A stretch of DNA of 64,000 bases, from positions 1 through 64,000 of the forward strand of contig JAUIRK010000732.1 of assembly GCA_030549495.1 (NCBI GenBank), read 5' to 3'. Within the stretch, counting starts at the first letter, position 1. Each line of letters starts with the position of its first letter. Position numbers and translations under genes: made by a program. This stretch comes from Nectonema munidae. Taxonomy: Eukaryota; Nematomorpha; Nectonematoida; Nectonematidae. Under the pieces are notes generated by a model that worked only from the letters and a program-made list of their open reading frames with translations, had not been told where the DNA came from and did not search any database. This document shows positions 32,940 to 43,747 of this stretch, one piece after another.

Positions 32940-35135
32940 ATAATGTCTTCATCTTCGGATTGTTTCTCTTCTTCCGAGTCGAGCATTTCTTCTTCTCTCG
33001 TGATTCTGAAACCGCAACATATGTATATGAGGATTCTCAATCTTCGGATGAAACTTTTAGTGTTTCGGATAGTTTTGTTGCCCGGATGGTACGATTTTTC
33101 AATGGGAACCTTTATCCTCAACATATGGCAGACCATTTTCTCAAAATATTAGAAATGTTTTATCTGAACCTCCAGGTCCCAAAAGGGAAGCAAAATCATT
33201 GGAGAGTTCCTTGGATATTTTCAAACTATTTTTCACTCAAGAGATTATTTGTCACATATTTCGCTGCACTAAAACAAAAATGGATGAAGTTTTTTTGCAT
33301 GTTTATTTAATTTTCTCTTTCATTTGCATGTAACGTAATTCTGAATGTTGAAATAAGATTAGGGATGTAGCAATTCCACATTTTGCCGATATATTTTATT
33401 TGCCATTCACCAATTCCGATCATGATTCCTAAATCTTGTCTTACCATAATTTTGCCAAAACATTAGGGACGTACATCCGCCCTTAAAAATTTTATTGGGG
33501 CACCCATATATATATATATAATTCATTGGTGGAACCAATTTTGCAAAACCATGTTGCCCTTCTGAATGTGGATCTCTCTCGAGTTAAAATGCACAAATAT
33601 TAATTTTTCCCCAACTTTGCAAGTTGGTGGCCTATACTACCATTTCAGCTGCGATTAATCGGTACCTCCCTAATTAAGATATTAAAATGGATAGAAATCG
33701 TATTGATTATATATCGTGCTTATAACTTTTAAGTCCTTCCACCTCCAAAATGTTAAAATATAAATGATTTGAGTCAGAAATTTTTTGACTCATAAATAAA
33801 AAACTGCTAATAGACTTTTTTTATTTTGTAGAAGTGAAATGAATCATTGGCAAAATTTGAAATACTGTTATGATAAGTTTTCAATTTGTGATTTGTTCGC
33901 GTATTTTTCTGCTCTTTTTTTCATTGGCCTTGACATAAAGTATCTATTTTCACAAAAAAACGGTGAACCTTTTCTCAAAGCTGTGATGAATCGAGATATG
34001 TTCATTTTAATTCATGTTTTCATCCATTTTGATGTCAAGAGAGAAAGAAATCTCAACGATAAGTTGTCCCCAATTCGAATCCTACATGATCATTTTTTTC
34101 AAAGCTGTCATAAGTATTTCACTCCTCATGACTATATTACCATAGATGAACAACTTATAAAGTTTCGTGGCAAATCTTCTTTGAAAATTTACGATCGATC
34201 TAAACCTGGGCATTATGGAATCAAATGTTACCATTGCAATGATGCTCCTAACTATTACATTTTAGCACCTGAAATTTGCGTTACAGGGTTGATAGACAAA
34301 CGCTATTTTGCTTCGGAAGAAATTATGAAAAGACTTGCTACACAAGCAGAACTGCCTGGTGGTTTTGGAATTTTTACTGATCCAAACTAACAATTAAAAA
34401 CTTCACACGATCTTTGTAAATGGGCAAAATTAAATTTATGTGGAACCATAAGAGCTAACCTCAGATTCATGCCTCTAGTTATTAGACCTCAGTATTTAAA
34501 AGACTTAAAGTTAGCTGAAAATGAAAGTAAATTTCTTTATACTGTGTATGCTTCTTTAACAGCATACATTCCTACAAAACACGCCACTAAGAATTTTAAA
34601 GTTGTATTTGTTTTGTCCTCACAGCATTTGAATATGATAAATTTGATAGGTGAAAAACATAAGCCTGAGACATTGATAGAATATACCAAATTTAAATCAT
34701 GTTAGTAATAGAATGCTGAGAGAGTTCACAACATATATAAACCCTCAATGAGACGGCCTTTTCTGATATTTTGTAATTATCTGGACATTGTAGCTCACAA
34801 TAGCTGGATTATACAAAAGTACAATTATCCAGAATTTTTTCCTTCAACTCGCAAAAGTGGGAGAAAGTACTTCATCAGAGATTTATCGTTGAAGTTAAGT
34901 GAACTATCAATGCGAGCAAGGTGCAATGATCCCTTTACACACCGTCTTACAAGAGATCTCATAAGTTTCTATGGAATTGAGCAAGATTCAATTCAACCAT
35001 CTACTTCTACACGAGGATATTGTTATGTTTCCACTTGTAAACCTAGAATAATAACCACAATAAAGTGTTCTAAATGCAACAAATCAGTCTGTAAATCGCA
35101 TACAATTTATTTGTGTGAAAAATGTGACAAATAAT
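32940..35135 (+). pseudogene. piggyBac transposase gene, broken, with a MITE in a probable intron
   Basis: The plus strand carries an acidic, Ser-rich start (SSSSDCFSSSESS and related frames from 32,942). The domain entry LDIFKLFFTQEIICHIFR (about 33,210) follows. After a gap of about 530 bp the main domain starts at 33,839 (MNHWQNLKYCYDKF), with YITIDEQLIKFRGKSS and SKPGHYGIK (about 34,135-34,225). The first catalytic Asp is present in TIDEQ. The second region reads IFTDPN and the third Asp site before NRMLREFTT (about 34,700) is lost. The C-terminal Cys-rich domain is present (IKCSKCNKSVCKSH then CEKC, about 35,060-35,130). Stops near 34,388 and 34,705, frame changes and the lost Asp make it inactive. 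TATTTTGTAG at 33,822-33,831 could be a splice acceptor, so the gap may be an intron. Confidence 0.8.
33360..33672. mobile_element. hAT MITE inside the piggyBac gene
   Basis: A 313-bp element begins TAGGGATGTAGC and ends GGTACCTCCCTA. The flanks AATAAGAT (33,352-33,359) and ATTAAGAT (33,673-33,680) are an 8-bp target duplication with one change. A (TA)n run lies at about 33,504. Confidence 0.75.
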
Positions 35136-36480
35136 GTATCATATCTTCATATTTTTTTATTATTATTGAAAATTGTAATGCTTTGTTTTTAACTAATTTC
35201 ATTTTTTCTTAATTTTAATCTAAAATAAAGCTTTTTTTCATGAAATTTTTTATCTTTTTTCATTTAAATGTTTTGAAGAAACGAACAAGCTCTAATTATG
35301 CAATAGTGGTGGACCGATACTGAAGCTTTGTACCAGCGCCCCCACATGTCCAATTGGCACCCCATCACAAAAGATAAGCGCTATTCAATGCTCACGCGTA
35401 TTTTATTTTTCATCATTATAGAACTCTAAATACAATTTTTAAAGAACAATTACACAAAATGAATGACAGTTTTCAGATTTTACAACCATGTCACATTTGG
35501 TGTTTAACTACGACAAAAGTTTCGTCATCATTTATTTTCATCAGAATCGATGCGAATTTTTAAGTGTTATCATTAATTTTAACAAGAGACGTGAATTCTA
35601 TTTATATATACTTCCAATTTTTGGCGCTCCAAATACCTGGGCATATCATTGTGTCCCACCTTCTCATGGCAGTGGATATTCCTGGCAGTGAGAATATACT
35701 GTCAAAGATCTTTCTGGTTAGTTTTTAACGGGAGCCAACGATATATTTGAAAATAATAATTTTTTTTTGATTTTAAACAATATTTTTTGATTCTTTGATT
35801 ACAGAATTTTATTTTGATTATTTGACAAATATATTATTAAAAATTGTGCAAATTGTAAAAATATAGGCAATAAATTTTGTAACATCGTATGAGGTATATC
35901 AAATCTTACATCTATAGCAAAATTTGAACAGAAAGTTGAACATTGTCTCATTTGTACATGGAATAGAAACCATCGTAGTACACATAGACGCCGGCACGAT
36001 TATTTACAAGGAGGAGCAAATTTTTTTTTGATTCGATTAAATGATTTAATTATTCTTTTAACTAAAACTGATTCTGTACTACTGAGTAGAACTGATTTTT
36101 TAGTTTGAAGCGGTGTTACATAACTTACATTAGTAACGTTACGGTTTTCACCGATAAGATGATTAAGAGATTAAGATGGATTAAACTAGTCTTTCCTCTA
36201 AAACTCTTTATCTTAATTTCAATCTCAATTAGAGCTGCTGCTTTAAATATGTTTTTCCTCATTTTATAGATTTTTGCTGAACAAATTATACTTTATTTAT
36301 TATTATGTAAAAGGTTATATTTTACTATACTCTAAAAATAAATCCTTTATTGGAAAATGAATTACAAACAAAAATAGCACACATCTTAAGCGGAAAATAA
36401 AGCTTTTACAAGAAAAGAGAACGTTTATATGAATATAGGTATATATACATAAAAATATCACTTGGAGGGCAGAGCTGCTT
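35136..36480. other. AT-rich spacer
   Basis: No gene is recognised. The open frame 35,488-35,691 has no known domain. A G/C-richer patch at 35,300-35,390 (GTGGTGGACCGATACTGAAG, CAGCGCCCCCACATG) might be a transposon end but has no partner that I can see. Confidence 0.3.
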
Positions 36481-36840
36481 CTATTGGTCAAAAAGAAACT
36501 GAAGTCGTCTTCGATCTGTTCCGAATTTGTTTACAATTCTTTCCATGAAATTTTGTCTTTCTTCATTAACTTTTCTTTTATGTACGCTTAGCATGCATAG
36601 GCCAGAAAGGCGATCCTCTGACATAGTTGATCTTATCCACGTCTTTACTCGGCGAAGGGTACTCTTGAAAAGTTCCTGCGATGGACTCTTTTCCTCTAAT
36701 TGCAATATCATTTGTTGCGCAAAACAAAATTAAAGATTTTATAGAAAATAATATTTCTCGATTTATAAAAACTGTTTGTTTTATTTTGGTGTTTAACTGA
36801 CATAAAATTTCTTTTTGCGGATTTTTCATAACACAAAAAA
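36481..36840 (-). pseudogene. hAT transposase C-terminal remnant
   Basis: On the minus strand the frame at 36,711-36,481 reads ELFKSTLRRVKTWIRSTMSE, then DRLSGLCMLSVHKRKVNEER and ends NKFGTDRRRLQFLFDQ. This is the C-terminal dimerisation tail of ZMYM-like hAT transposases (ERSFSxLRRIKTWLRSTM). The upstream protein and ends are missing. It is a better copy of the tail at 590-750. Confidence 0.75.
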
Positions 36841-37107
36841 GTTTTGTGCATCAATCTGTGAATTTTTATGCCATTCGCTAGCGATGTGATTTTTTGCTTG
36901 CTCAGTCCTTGTATTTCGTGAAAGTACCAATTATAAAAGCACCCTGAAATCTGGTTGAATTTGTGAATAACATGTGTACGTTATTTTGATGTCACAAAGG
37001 AAGATAGTTAAGGAAAATAGATAACAGATGTAGAAGTAGTAATAGTAGAAAATATTAATAAAACATTACAGGTAACCGGCTATTTGCAGCACTCGGAAAT
37101 TTGGGTG
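36841..37107. other. Spacer before the Tigger element
   Basis: No gene is seen. Near its end AACCGGCTATTTGCAGCA (37,074-37,091) is repeated in direct orientation, with three changes, at 38,928-38,945 just past the element. Confidence 0.4.
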
Positions 37108-38927
37108 CCTGGTCAAAACGGCCAAACGAAAACGGCCAAAACCAAAACGGCTAAAACCAAAATGACAAAAAATAAAAAGGTTCAAATGTATACAAACTAT
37201 AATAAATATTAATTAAAACTCTTAAAAAACAAATAAAAGTGTATCACTATAAAATTTTTTATTTTTCTGTTTTGTTAATTGATTTTTTAGTTAAATTTTT
37301 ATTAATTTAAAAATAATGATAATCTATTTGTATTATAAATAATATTAAAACTTTGTAAATATTTGATACTTATTTTTTTTAATTAAAAAAAAATACATAA
37401 AAAACAAACAAAACTGTCAACAAATATTGTAAAAAGTATTTTTGAAAAATCTTTATTAAACGACTCTTCAAGGGAGAAGTCATTTATAGTCGTATTAGGC
37501 AGGTAGTCGCTAAATACAGGGTAAGATTATACACCAAAGAATTTCAAGTAAAAAAAGTAGAAATTTCTATAAAGGCATGCGGGTTATGTCAACTTTAATT
37601 TATTCCGTCGTAATTAATGTTATTTGTGAACGACTCCTTAGTGTATATATATATAATATAAATTGAAACTAAGAAATATGAGGTAAAATTTTTTAAAGAA
37701 TGAAACTAAAAATTTTCAAAATGATTTTATTTAAATTTTAAAATAATAAGTAATTTTTTTTGTTGTAGAGATTTTGCTGATAATTCGTCAAGCTCAAAAC
37801 TTGTTTTTATCATACATTCCAGAGTTTTTGTTAAACCATGATGAAGAGCAAACTTTTTTAGTTTTCCGGTATATTCAATTGCTTCTTTCAATGAACAAGC
37901 GCCACTTTCTTTTATTGCTTCATCGCTTTCGATAGAATTCTCTTCATTTTCTTTTTCTATTTCTCTTAAAGTTTCATTTGCGTTCAAATCAAAGATGTTA
38001 ACATTATTAGAATCACAGATATGCAAATCTTTATCAATATTTCCAATATCTTTGTATGCGGTTCCAAAAATATCTTCGCTCAAATTTTTGACTAAACTGG
38101 GTATTTCTTCATCATTTTCATGATCATACAAACGAACATCTTCTTTATTAGGAAATCCGGCTTTTAAAAAACATTTTTTATTGTGCTTAATTCCACTTCT
38201 TCCCATGCTGCACTACACCATAAAATTGCATCTAAAAGACTTGTTGATTTCAAGATCTGACTTGCATTTATTTGTACGCTTAGATACATCTTTGTCCATT
38301 TGTCTTACTATATGAAAAAGCTATAAAGGAATATGCAATTTTTAGTAAAATTATGAAAGATTACTTGTCGTTTTCTAAACTTTAATTTCATTGCTTCTAT
38401 TATTCCTTGGTCCAGTGGTTGTGTTATGCAGGTTGCAGCTCATCTCTGTTCATTGCTTCTAAAAATGTAAAATTTGTAAAACAATTGCGTAATTTATTAT
38501 TCTTTTGATATTTCTTCTTGAGTGCAAGGATGATGAGTATTTATTTTTGTAATCCTGAAATAACTCACGATGTTGATACACTCAAATTTCAAACTAAGGA
38601 AATGCTTGTTTCTTTTTTGATTGATTGGAGCTCCTTTTGAGATATCCTACATATGTATGATTGATGATCTCCATAAACAATGAATATCAAACATTTTATA
38701 TAATGAAATACTAGCATCTATTCTCTAACATATGAAAATACTATTAAAATCGTAAAGAACATATTGCAGACGCCAAAATTTAGTTGTTGTAGCTTTTTTA
38801 CTAGCGATTTGGTTTTTGGCCGTTTTGGTTTTTGGCCGTTTTGGTTTTGGCCGTTTTGGTTTTTGGCCGTTTTGGTTTTGGCCGTTTTGGTTTTTGGCCG
38901 TTTTGGTTTTTGATCGTTTTGACTAGG
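37108..38927 (-). mobile_element. Tigger/pogo element with tandem-repeat ends, internally deleted
   Basis: The ends are inverted: CCTGGTCAAAACG (37,108) and CGTTTTGACTAGG (38,927). Each continues into short tandem repeats of an AAAACGGCCAAAACC-type unit, about 3 units on the left (37,114-37,160) and about 7 on the right (38,808-38,925). Inside, the minus strand carries the C-terminal part of a Tigger transposase. QPLDQGIIEAMKLKFRKRQ (about 38,360-38,420), with an LQP start in another frame, corresponds to the LQPxDxGIIxxFK block. IKHNKKCFLKAGFPNKEDVR follows at about 38,180, the family's ...I.NCFRKAGF motif. The ORF at 37,727-38,206 is the acidic C-terminal tail. The DNA-binding and most of the catalytic part are missing. 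Confidence 0.7.
38810..38925. repeat. GGCCGTTTTGGTTTTT minisatellite
   Basis: Seven or so units of 14-16 bp sit in the right end of the Tigger element. Units alternate between GGTTTT and GGTTTTT forms. The short open frame across it (minus) codes for a KTxTAKNQNGQKP repeat and is not a gene. Confidence 0.85.
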
Positions 38928-38945
38928 AACCGGTCATTTGTAGCA

Positions 38946-40720
38946 ATTTTAACACACATGGCTCTCTCTCTCGAACAGCGTAGCACTGAGATTATTACTG
39001 AGATATAGCTGTGTAATATTGCTGAATGTTTAGCATGTTATAGTTTACGTTTATGAGAAACAATTATTTTACACATTTTGTCCATTTGCAATCGACTCTT
39101 CACTATTTCATTCCAATCATTACACGGCATTTTCGGCATCACTTTCCAGTGGAGAATTTGCACGCAACTTTTGTTGTACTATTGTATATGATACTATTGT
39201 TGTACTGGTAGTACATGTGTATACTCCATAATATTACTGTACTGTGTATTAGACATAGACTATTTTTTAAACTTTTTTTCCCATAGTGTGAAAAGATGAG
39301 TTTTTACGTAGAAGTACCAAAAATGTTAAATTTGAAAAATATGAAACTTAGTTCCCGCACCCAAAGTTAACTAATTTTAATTATATGAGAAATAAAAAAA
39401 AAACAAAAAAAAATTTTTAGAAACATTTTTTAGAAATAAAAGGTGATCTTTTTTTCATCCGTTAAAATTTAAACGCTGTTAACATAAATGCCTTTGGATG
39501 TCCATTGGATGATCAATTCGTTAATTTTATCAAGAGTTTTTCTTGTCATTTGAAAGTCTTCCGTTGGTATCTGTCTGTTTTTTTTCTATTTTGAATTTTT
39601 GATGAACTTTTTTTTGGATGAATTTCTTATATCCATTTTTTAAACCTAAAAAAATATATTTGATAAAAATGAATCAAGTGATTGCGCAAAAGTAAAGTGC
39701 AAGAACGTGTTTTGTATGTGTTGGTATCTGTGGTGCCTATAAACTCCCAAAATTTTACTATAATGTTTTAAGTAAAAATATTCAAGATATATACATTATC
39801 TTCACTAAAGTTAAAAATTATAAAAGTTAACAATATATAATAAAATAAAGTTATTTTTACCTTTTTATTTTTAAACTATATGGATGCTTTTCATTTATAA
39901 ATATTTTTATATAATTGAATATATAATAAAATAAAGTTATTTTTACCTTTTTATTTTTAAACTATATGGATGCTTTTCATTTATAAATATTTTTGTTATA
40001 CTTTAGACACCCTTGCTCCATATTCAAAATGAGTTCTACACAACCAACCAAGTATACTCTTTTTAGCATACAAACTAATCGATTAATTATAATTGTTTAA
40101 CGCAGTTATTATCACGCAAATTAGTGCGTTTCATCAAATTTTTCAAAAAAATAAATATAAATATTTATGGGATTGTAAATTATGATTAGCTTACTTGATT
40201 GGAGCTGTTAATTATCAGAAAAACACACGGATGATTATGTGCGGAAAAGGAATAAACAAAATTCAAACAAAGAGTAGTAAGCAGAAGATATATTATAAGT
40301 TGGAAAAAAGGACGAAAAATTTACAATACAGAAAAAATCAATATATTTGTTTCGGCTTCGCATATGGCTCATGCAGCAATTTTGAAGAGTTTGATTTTGC
40401 ATATATTGAATATGAATATATAATGTGCATAAATTTCATATTGATCTAGCAAAAAATTGTTAGCTTCACAATTTTTCAATATGTATCAGAAGGTTGCAAG
40501 ATGATTTATAAAACACATTGACACATGCTTCCTCTATGATTACTGAAAAATTTTTTTGCCCCCTCTTGACTTTTTTCCTGCGGACGCCCATGTACTTCGT
40601 AGCTAGAGCCTAGAGAGAGGGATATTTATAAGATGATGTCTTTTTTGCAAATACCTAGAATTTTTTGCATTCAGGTATTGATAATTCTTATAAAATTAAT
40701 ATAATGTTGTTATCTTTCAA
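38946..40720. other. AT-rich spacer with an 86-bp tandem duplication and a hAT-like end
   Basis: A direct duplication with period 86 bp covers about 39,833-39,996 (unit starts near ATATAATAAAATAAAG). At 40,545-40,600 TTGCCCCCTCTTGAC and CCTGCGGACGCCCATG look like a hAT terminal sequence on the minus strand (CATGGGCGTCCGCAGG). No gene is recognised. Confidence 0.5.
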
Positions 40721-41312
40721 AGGATATAAAATTTGTATTTAGTTTAAAATTACTTTTATTTCAAGAAAATCTGAATACCTAAATGGCGTTTTCTGCCAGA
40801 AGATTTTTTCCTAAGGTGATTTTTTCCTAATTGATTTTTCCTAAGGAAGTATTTATGGGGCCAAAATGTGAAGCAACAGTTTCTTGATGTGCATTTTGTC
40901 GATTTGGCATTTCTGCAGTGAACTTCATTTTCATAAAAATAAGAAAATTTCCTCAGAGAGATATTAACAAAATACAGAAGTAGTCTTGCACATAATTTGA
41001 TATATATTTTTGTCTGTGACTTTTCAAAATCATTTTCTTAGGAAAAAAGTTAAATCGTTTCATTATACAGATTTGCCCGCCTCTTCTTCACAGATTATTA
41101 TTCGTGGTGGTTATATGGGTCGAAGGAAGGCTTATAATTAGTTTTGCATTTAAGATTTCAGTGAAAAATATAGGAAAGCTTTTTTGATTAAAGACATTAC
41201 TTTAGCATAAAGAAAAGAAATATTTTTGAATGCCAATGTTTTTATATTTAAAAAGCTTAGAGAAAATTTAAATTGGCCAAAATTGTGAAACCATAATCAA
41301 TGAAATAGCTGC

Positions 41313-41318
41313 TTTATT
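41313..41318 (-). promoter_or_regulatory. Polyadenylation signal of receptor 2
   Basis: AATAAA on the minus strand lies 41 nt after the stop, in the context GTGTAATAAAGCAG as in the other copies. Confidence 0.55.
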
Positions 41319-41358
41319 ACACAAATAGTTACAACTTACCGTTGACAGAATTTTAAGA

Positions 41359-42447
41359 TCAATAAAGACATTTGATTTGACAGTTGTTAAAGCAATTCTT
41401 TAAAGATTTTTTTGTTACGACACGAAAGTTTTTATCAACGAAAAAGAATACGTAGAATATAAGTGTGTATTGAAACATTTCTATATTATACACAGTAAGG
41501 AATAGAAATCTTGGAGCCTCTGTGGACAAACTTCCAAAATATGAGTGCAAACTGAATATTGGAAGGATGGTAAGTAAGTAAAAGCCGACAAAAAAAATAA
41601 TAGATAGGGATTTGGAGTAAGGTTGAATCTTTTGAATTGCTTGTGTAAAACGTTTTGTCGTAAAGTCTTTTGTTTCAAACGTCGTCCAAACAGTTCCCTC
41701 TTTTATTGGCACTTCTCTTGAAGTTTCGTTTTCAATTCTCGTATTTTGCAACATATTTTGTGCTCTGGTTTTCCGTTCTCCATTCAACCTATTCTTCTTT
41801 CTAAGAAATTTTAGGATGGAGAAGGTGAGGACGGACGATGAATAAATCATGAGAAAAGAAGGAATGTAGAATATGATGATTTCGCGAAAGTACGTAAACA
41901 GTTTACTAGCAAAATTGACAACCACTACACACTGGTATTGACTGGTCTCGCAACTGTTTTTGATTATCTTGTACATGAATAAGAGAGGTAGATTAATGAT
42001 AAACGATACACTTAATGAGACCCACAGACCCCTTTTAAACAAGAAACTGTTGAGCCACGCCACTTTCTTCAAGCTAAATTCGCAAAACCTCGAGTAAATG
42101 TAAAGGGTGATGCAGTATCTGCTCTCGATAAGTAAAATGGAGCGCACAAATTCGAAGCAGATGATGTGCAGTTTTAGCCACCAACAAGAAAATACAAAGG
42201 AACTTTCTTTTTCATTTGCAAAGTAGGTGGTTAAGGGCGTCATGATGTAGAGAAGACAAATCAATTCGTTGAAGACCGCAAAAAGGAATAGATACTTGTA
42301 AATTTTGTGCTTATCGTATAATTTCTTCAAGACATGCGCTGAAAACAAATTGCCAAATAAGCCGAACAAGATGGCGATAAGAAGCGAAAACTTTTCATAC
42401 TTCTCGGAATATTTAAATTTGCAATAAAACTCTCTGGAAATATTCAT
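41359..42447 (-). CDS. Rhodopsin-like seven-transmembrane receptor, paralogue 2
   Basis: An uninterrupted 362-codon ORF with the same start (MNISREFYCK) and the same seven hydrophobic segments as the 24,677 copy. It differs at about 28 positions from paralogue 1. Most changes cluster at residues 165-185 (VVVVNFASKLFTYFREI) and in the third intracellular loop. There, four residues (ESIN in paralogue 1) are missing, leaving TKDFTTKRF. From about residue 140 to 290 it follows paralogue 3. Residues 95-125 and 300-362 (STEAPRF, IEMFQYTLIFYVFFFVDKNF) follow paralogue 1. The C-terminus is NNCQIKCLY, one residue longer than paralogue 1. Intact and probably functional. Ligand and tissue unknown. Confidence 0.85.
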   Translation of the reverse strand: MNISREFYCKFKYSEKYEKFSLLIAILFGLFGNLFSAHVLKKLYDKHKIYKYLFLFAVFNELICLLYIMTPLTTYFANEKESSFVFSCWWLKLHIICFEFVRSILLIESRYCITLYIYSRFCEFSLKKVAWLNSFLFKRGLWVSLSVSFIINLPLLFMYKIIKNSCETSQYQCVVVVNFASKLFTYFREIIIFYIPSFLMIYSSSVLTFSILKFLRKKNRLNGERKTRAQNMLQNTRIENETSREVPIKEGTVWTTFETKDFTTKRFTQAIQKIQPYSKSLSIIFFVGFYLLTILPIFSLHSYFGSLSTEAPRFLFLTVYNIEMFQYTLIFYVFFFVDKNFRVVTKKSLKNCFNNCQIKCLY

Positions 42448-42887
42448 TATTAAATTTGTTTAGATTTGGCACTTTGAAATTTTTGGAGCAAAAAATGATT
42501 TCATGGTGTTCTTCACTTTTTAAAAAGAATGTGCTGAACAAATACGGTAGTTAAAGCGAAATAGAAATGTAAGTTTTATGAGATATTTACTTATTTGAAA
42601 AATTACATTTAAAATTGATTAAATTAAGAACAGAAATTTTTCCAAATGCGTTTGAACGAAGAACATTTAGATGAAAGGCATGGGAAACAGAAGTAGAAGG
42701 AAAAAAAGTAAGATACACATCAATTTTCAATATAAAACCAGAACTAGTATACAGTGTTAGAAAAGTAGTAATACCAAATAGTTATTAGGGAAAACACACG
42801 ATAAAGAGCTTTGAAAAATAGATCAATTTGTATGTAAGCGTGTGTATAAATATAAGGATATATATACAACAACACATGTATGGAATT

Positions 42888-43148
42888 TTATACATCGTAG
42901 AACAGGGAAATGAAATTATTCAAAAGTAAGATGACGAACAAGAGATTTATTGAAAGTTTTAATGGAGGTATAATTACATTTGCTAAAAACACTATTAAAA
43001 GCGTGCAAATAGTCAGAAGTAATATTTTTGAAGAAGCTACAGATAAAATTTTCATATAAAGAGCATCGCGTTTTCCAATGTAAAAGAAAAACTGGTTTTC
43101 TCCTCTACCTATTTCTTTGTTTGCGGAAATCGATACGAAGTACTCCAT
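42888..43148 (-). CDS. ORF B copy 2: 86-aa two-helix membrane protein candidate
   Basis: An ATG-initiated 86-codon ORF about 440 bp before the receptor ATG, on the same strand. A polar N-terminal third (MEYFVSISANKEIGRGENQF) is followed by two hydrophobic stretches separated by IPPLK. The order LANVI, loop, NLLFVILLLNNFISLFY resembles helices 1 and 2 of the adjacent receptor (FGNLF, loop, YLFLFAVFNELICLLY). It could thus be the leftover start of another receptor paralogue. Copy 1 is disrupted and unit 3 lacks it. A small real protein is possible but not shown. Confidence 0.3.
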   Translation of the reverse strand: MEYFVSISANKEIGRGENQFFFYIGKRDALYMKILSVASSKILLLTICTLLIVFLANVIIPPLKLSINLLFVILLLNNFISLFYDV

Positions 43149-43175
43149 TCTTTGTTTGAGAAATTGATTAAGATT

Positions 43176-43747
43176 TTAGAGATCAGCAATCTCCACTCCC
43201 AGCTAAAACCTTGAAAACAAATATTTTTGACAAACAAAGAAGTAAAATTTGGTGCATATACGAATTAACCCACTTTGAACATAAGCGCAGGATAAATCAA
43301 AACTCAAATGTGAAGTAAATGTTCAGCCGATACTTCAAATACTTTTGACACAAATTGGAGTTAATCGACAAAAGAGTTTTATCAAGCACAAAATAGGGAA
43401 AAGTAATGTCAAGATATATTTATTTGATCTTTTAAAAATTATAGCTATAACCGGAAACCCACGTTACTTCAAGCCATTTCATAAAAAATGATGTAACATA
43501 ATTAAGAGTTTTTGGTAAGTTGTCAGACAATTCTTTTAAATCAACTCTTGGCACAATCGGATAGCTCGGCATAGTGCAATTACCGCTTCGACAGTTGTCC
43601 CACTCAGGTATTGTGCATTTATGTAAGAACTGTGCAGTCTACTTAGATAACCGATTGCCGGGCTGGATACTCATAGAATCTACGTTAGTAGTTACAAAAA
43701 GCTTCCGACTTCAAAAAATTAAACTATTTTTTTCTTTATTTAAAATA
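43176..43747. other. Spacer
   Basis: No coding gene is recognised. A G/C-richer tract 43,555-43,690 with GGATAGCTCGGCATAGTGCA and GCCGGGCTGGATACTC has a faint tRNA-like look but does not form a convincing tRNA or SINE. Confidence 0.3.

Larger units (their letters stand above)
40725..43175 (-). repeat. Receptor unit 2
   Basis: This is the inverted partner of unit 1. The 3' flank (40,725-41,350) is nearly identical to that of unit 3 (56,680-57,300) but more diverged from unit 1. The 5' flank with ORF B follows unit 1. Similarity to the others ends near 43,175. Confidence 0.85.

Noticed and set aside
38808-38927. Regularly spaced short direct repeats resembling a CRISPR array
   Set aside because: Units are contiguous 14-16 bp with no spacers, sit in a transposon end, and the sequence is animal. 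It is a minisatellite.
38801-38986. 61-aa Lys/Pro-rich ORF
   Set aside because: It is the translation of the GGCCGTTTTGG minisatellite.
43540-43700. tRNA- or SINE-like tract (GGATAGCTCGGCATAGTGCA)
   Set aside because: It lacks a good B box at the right distance and I could not fold a cloverleaf. A covariance-model search would settle it.
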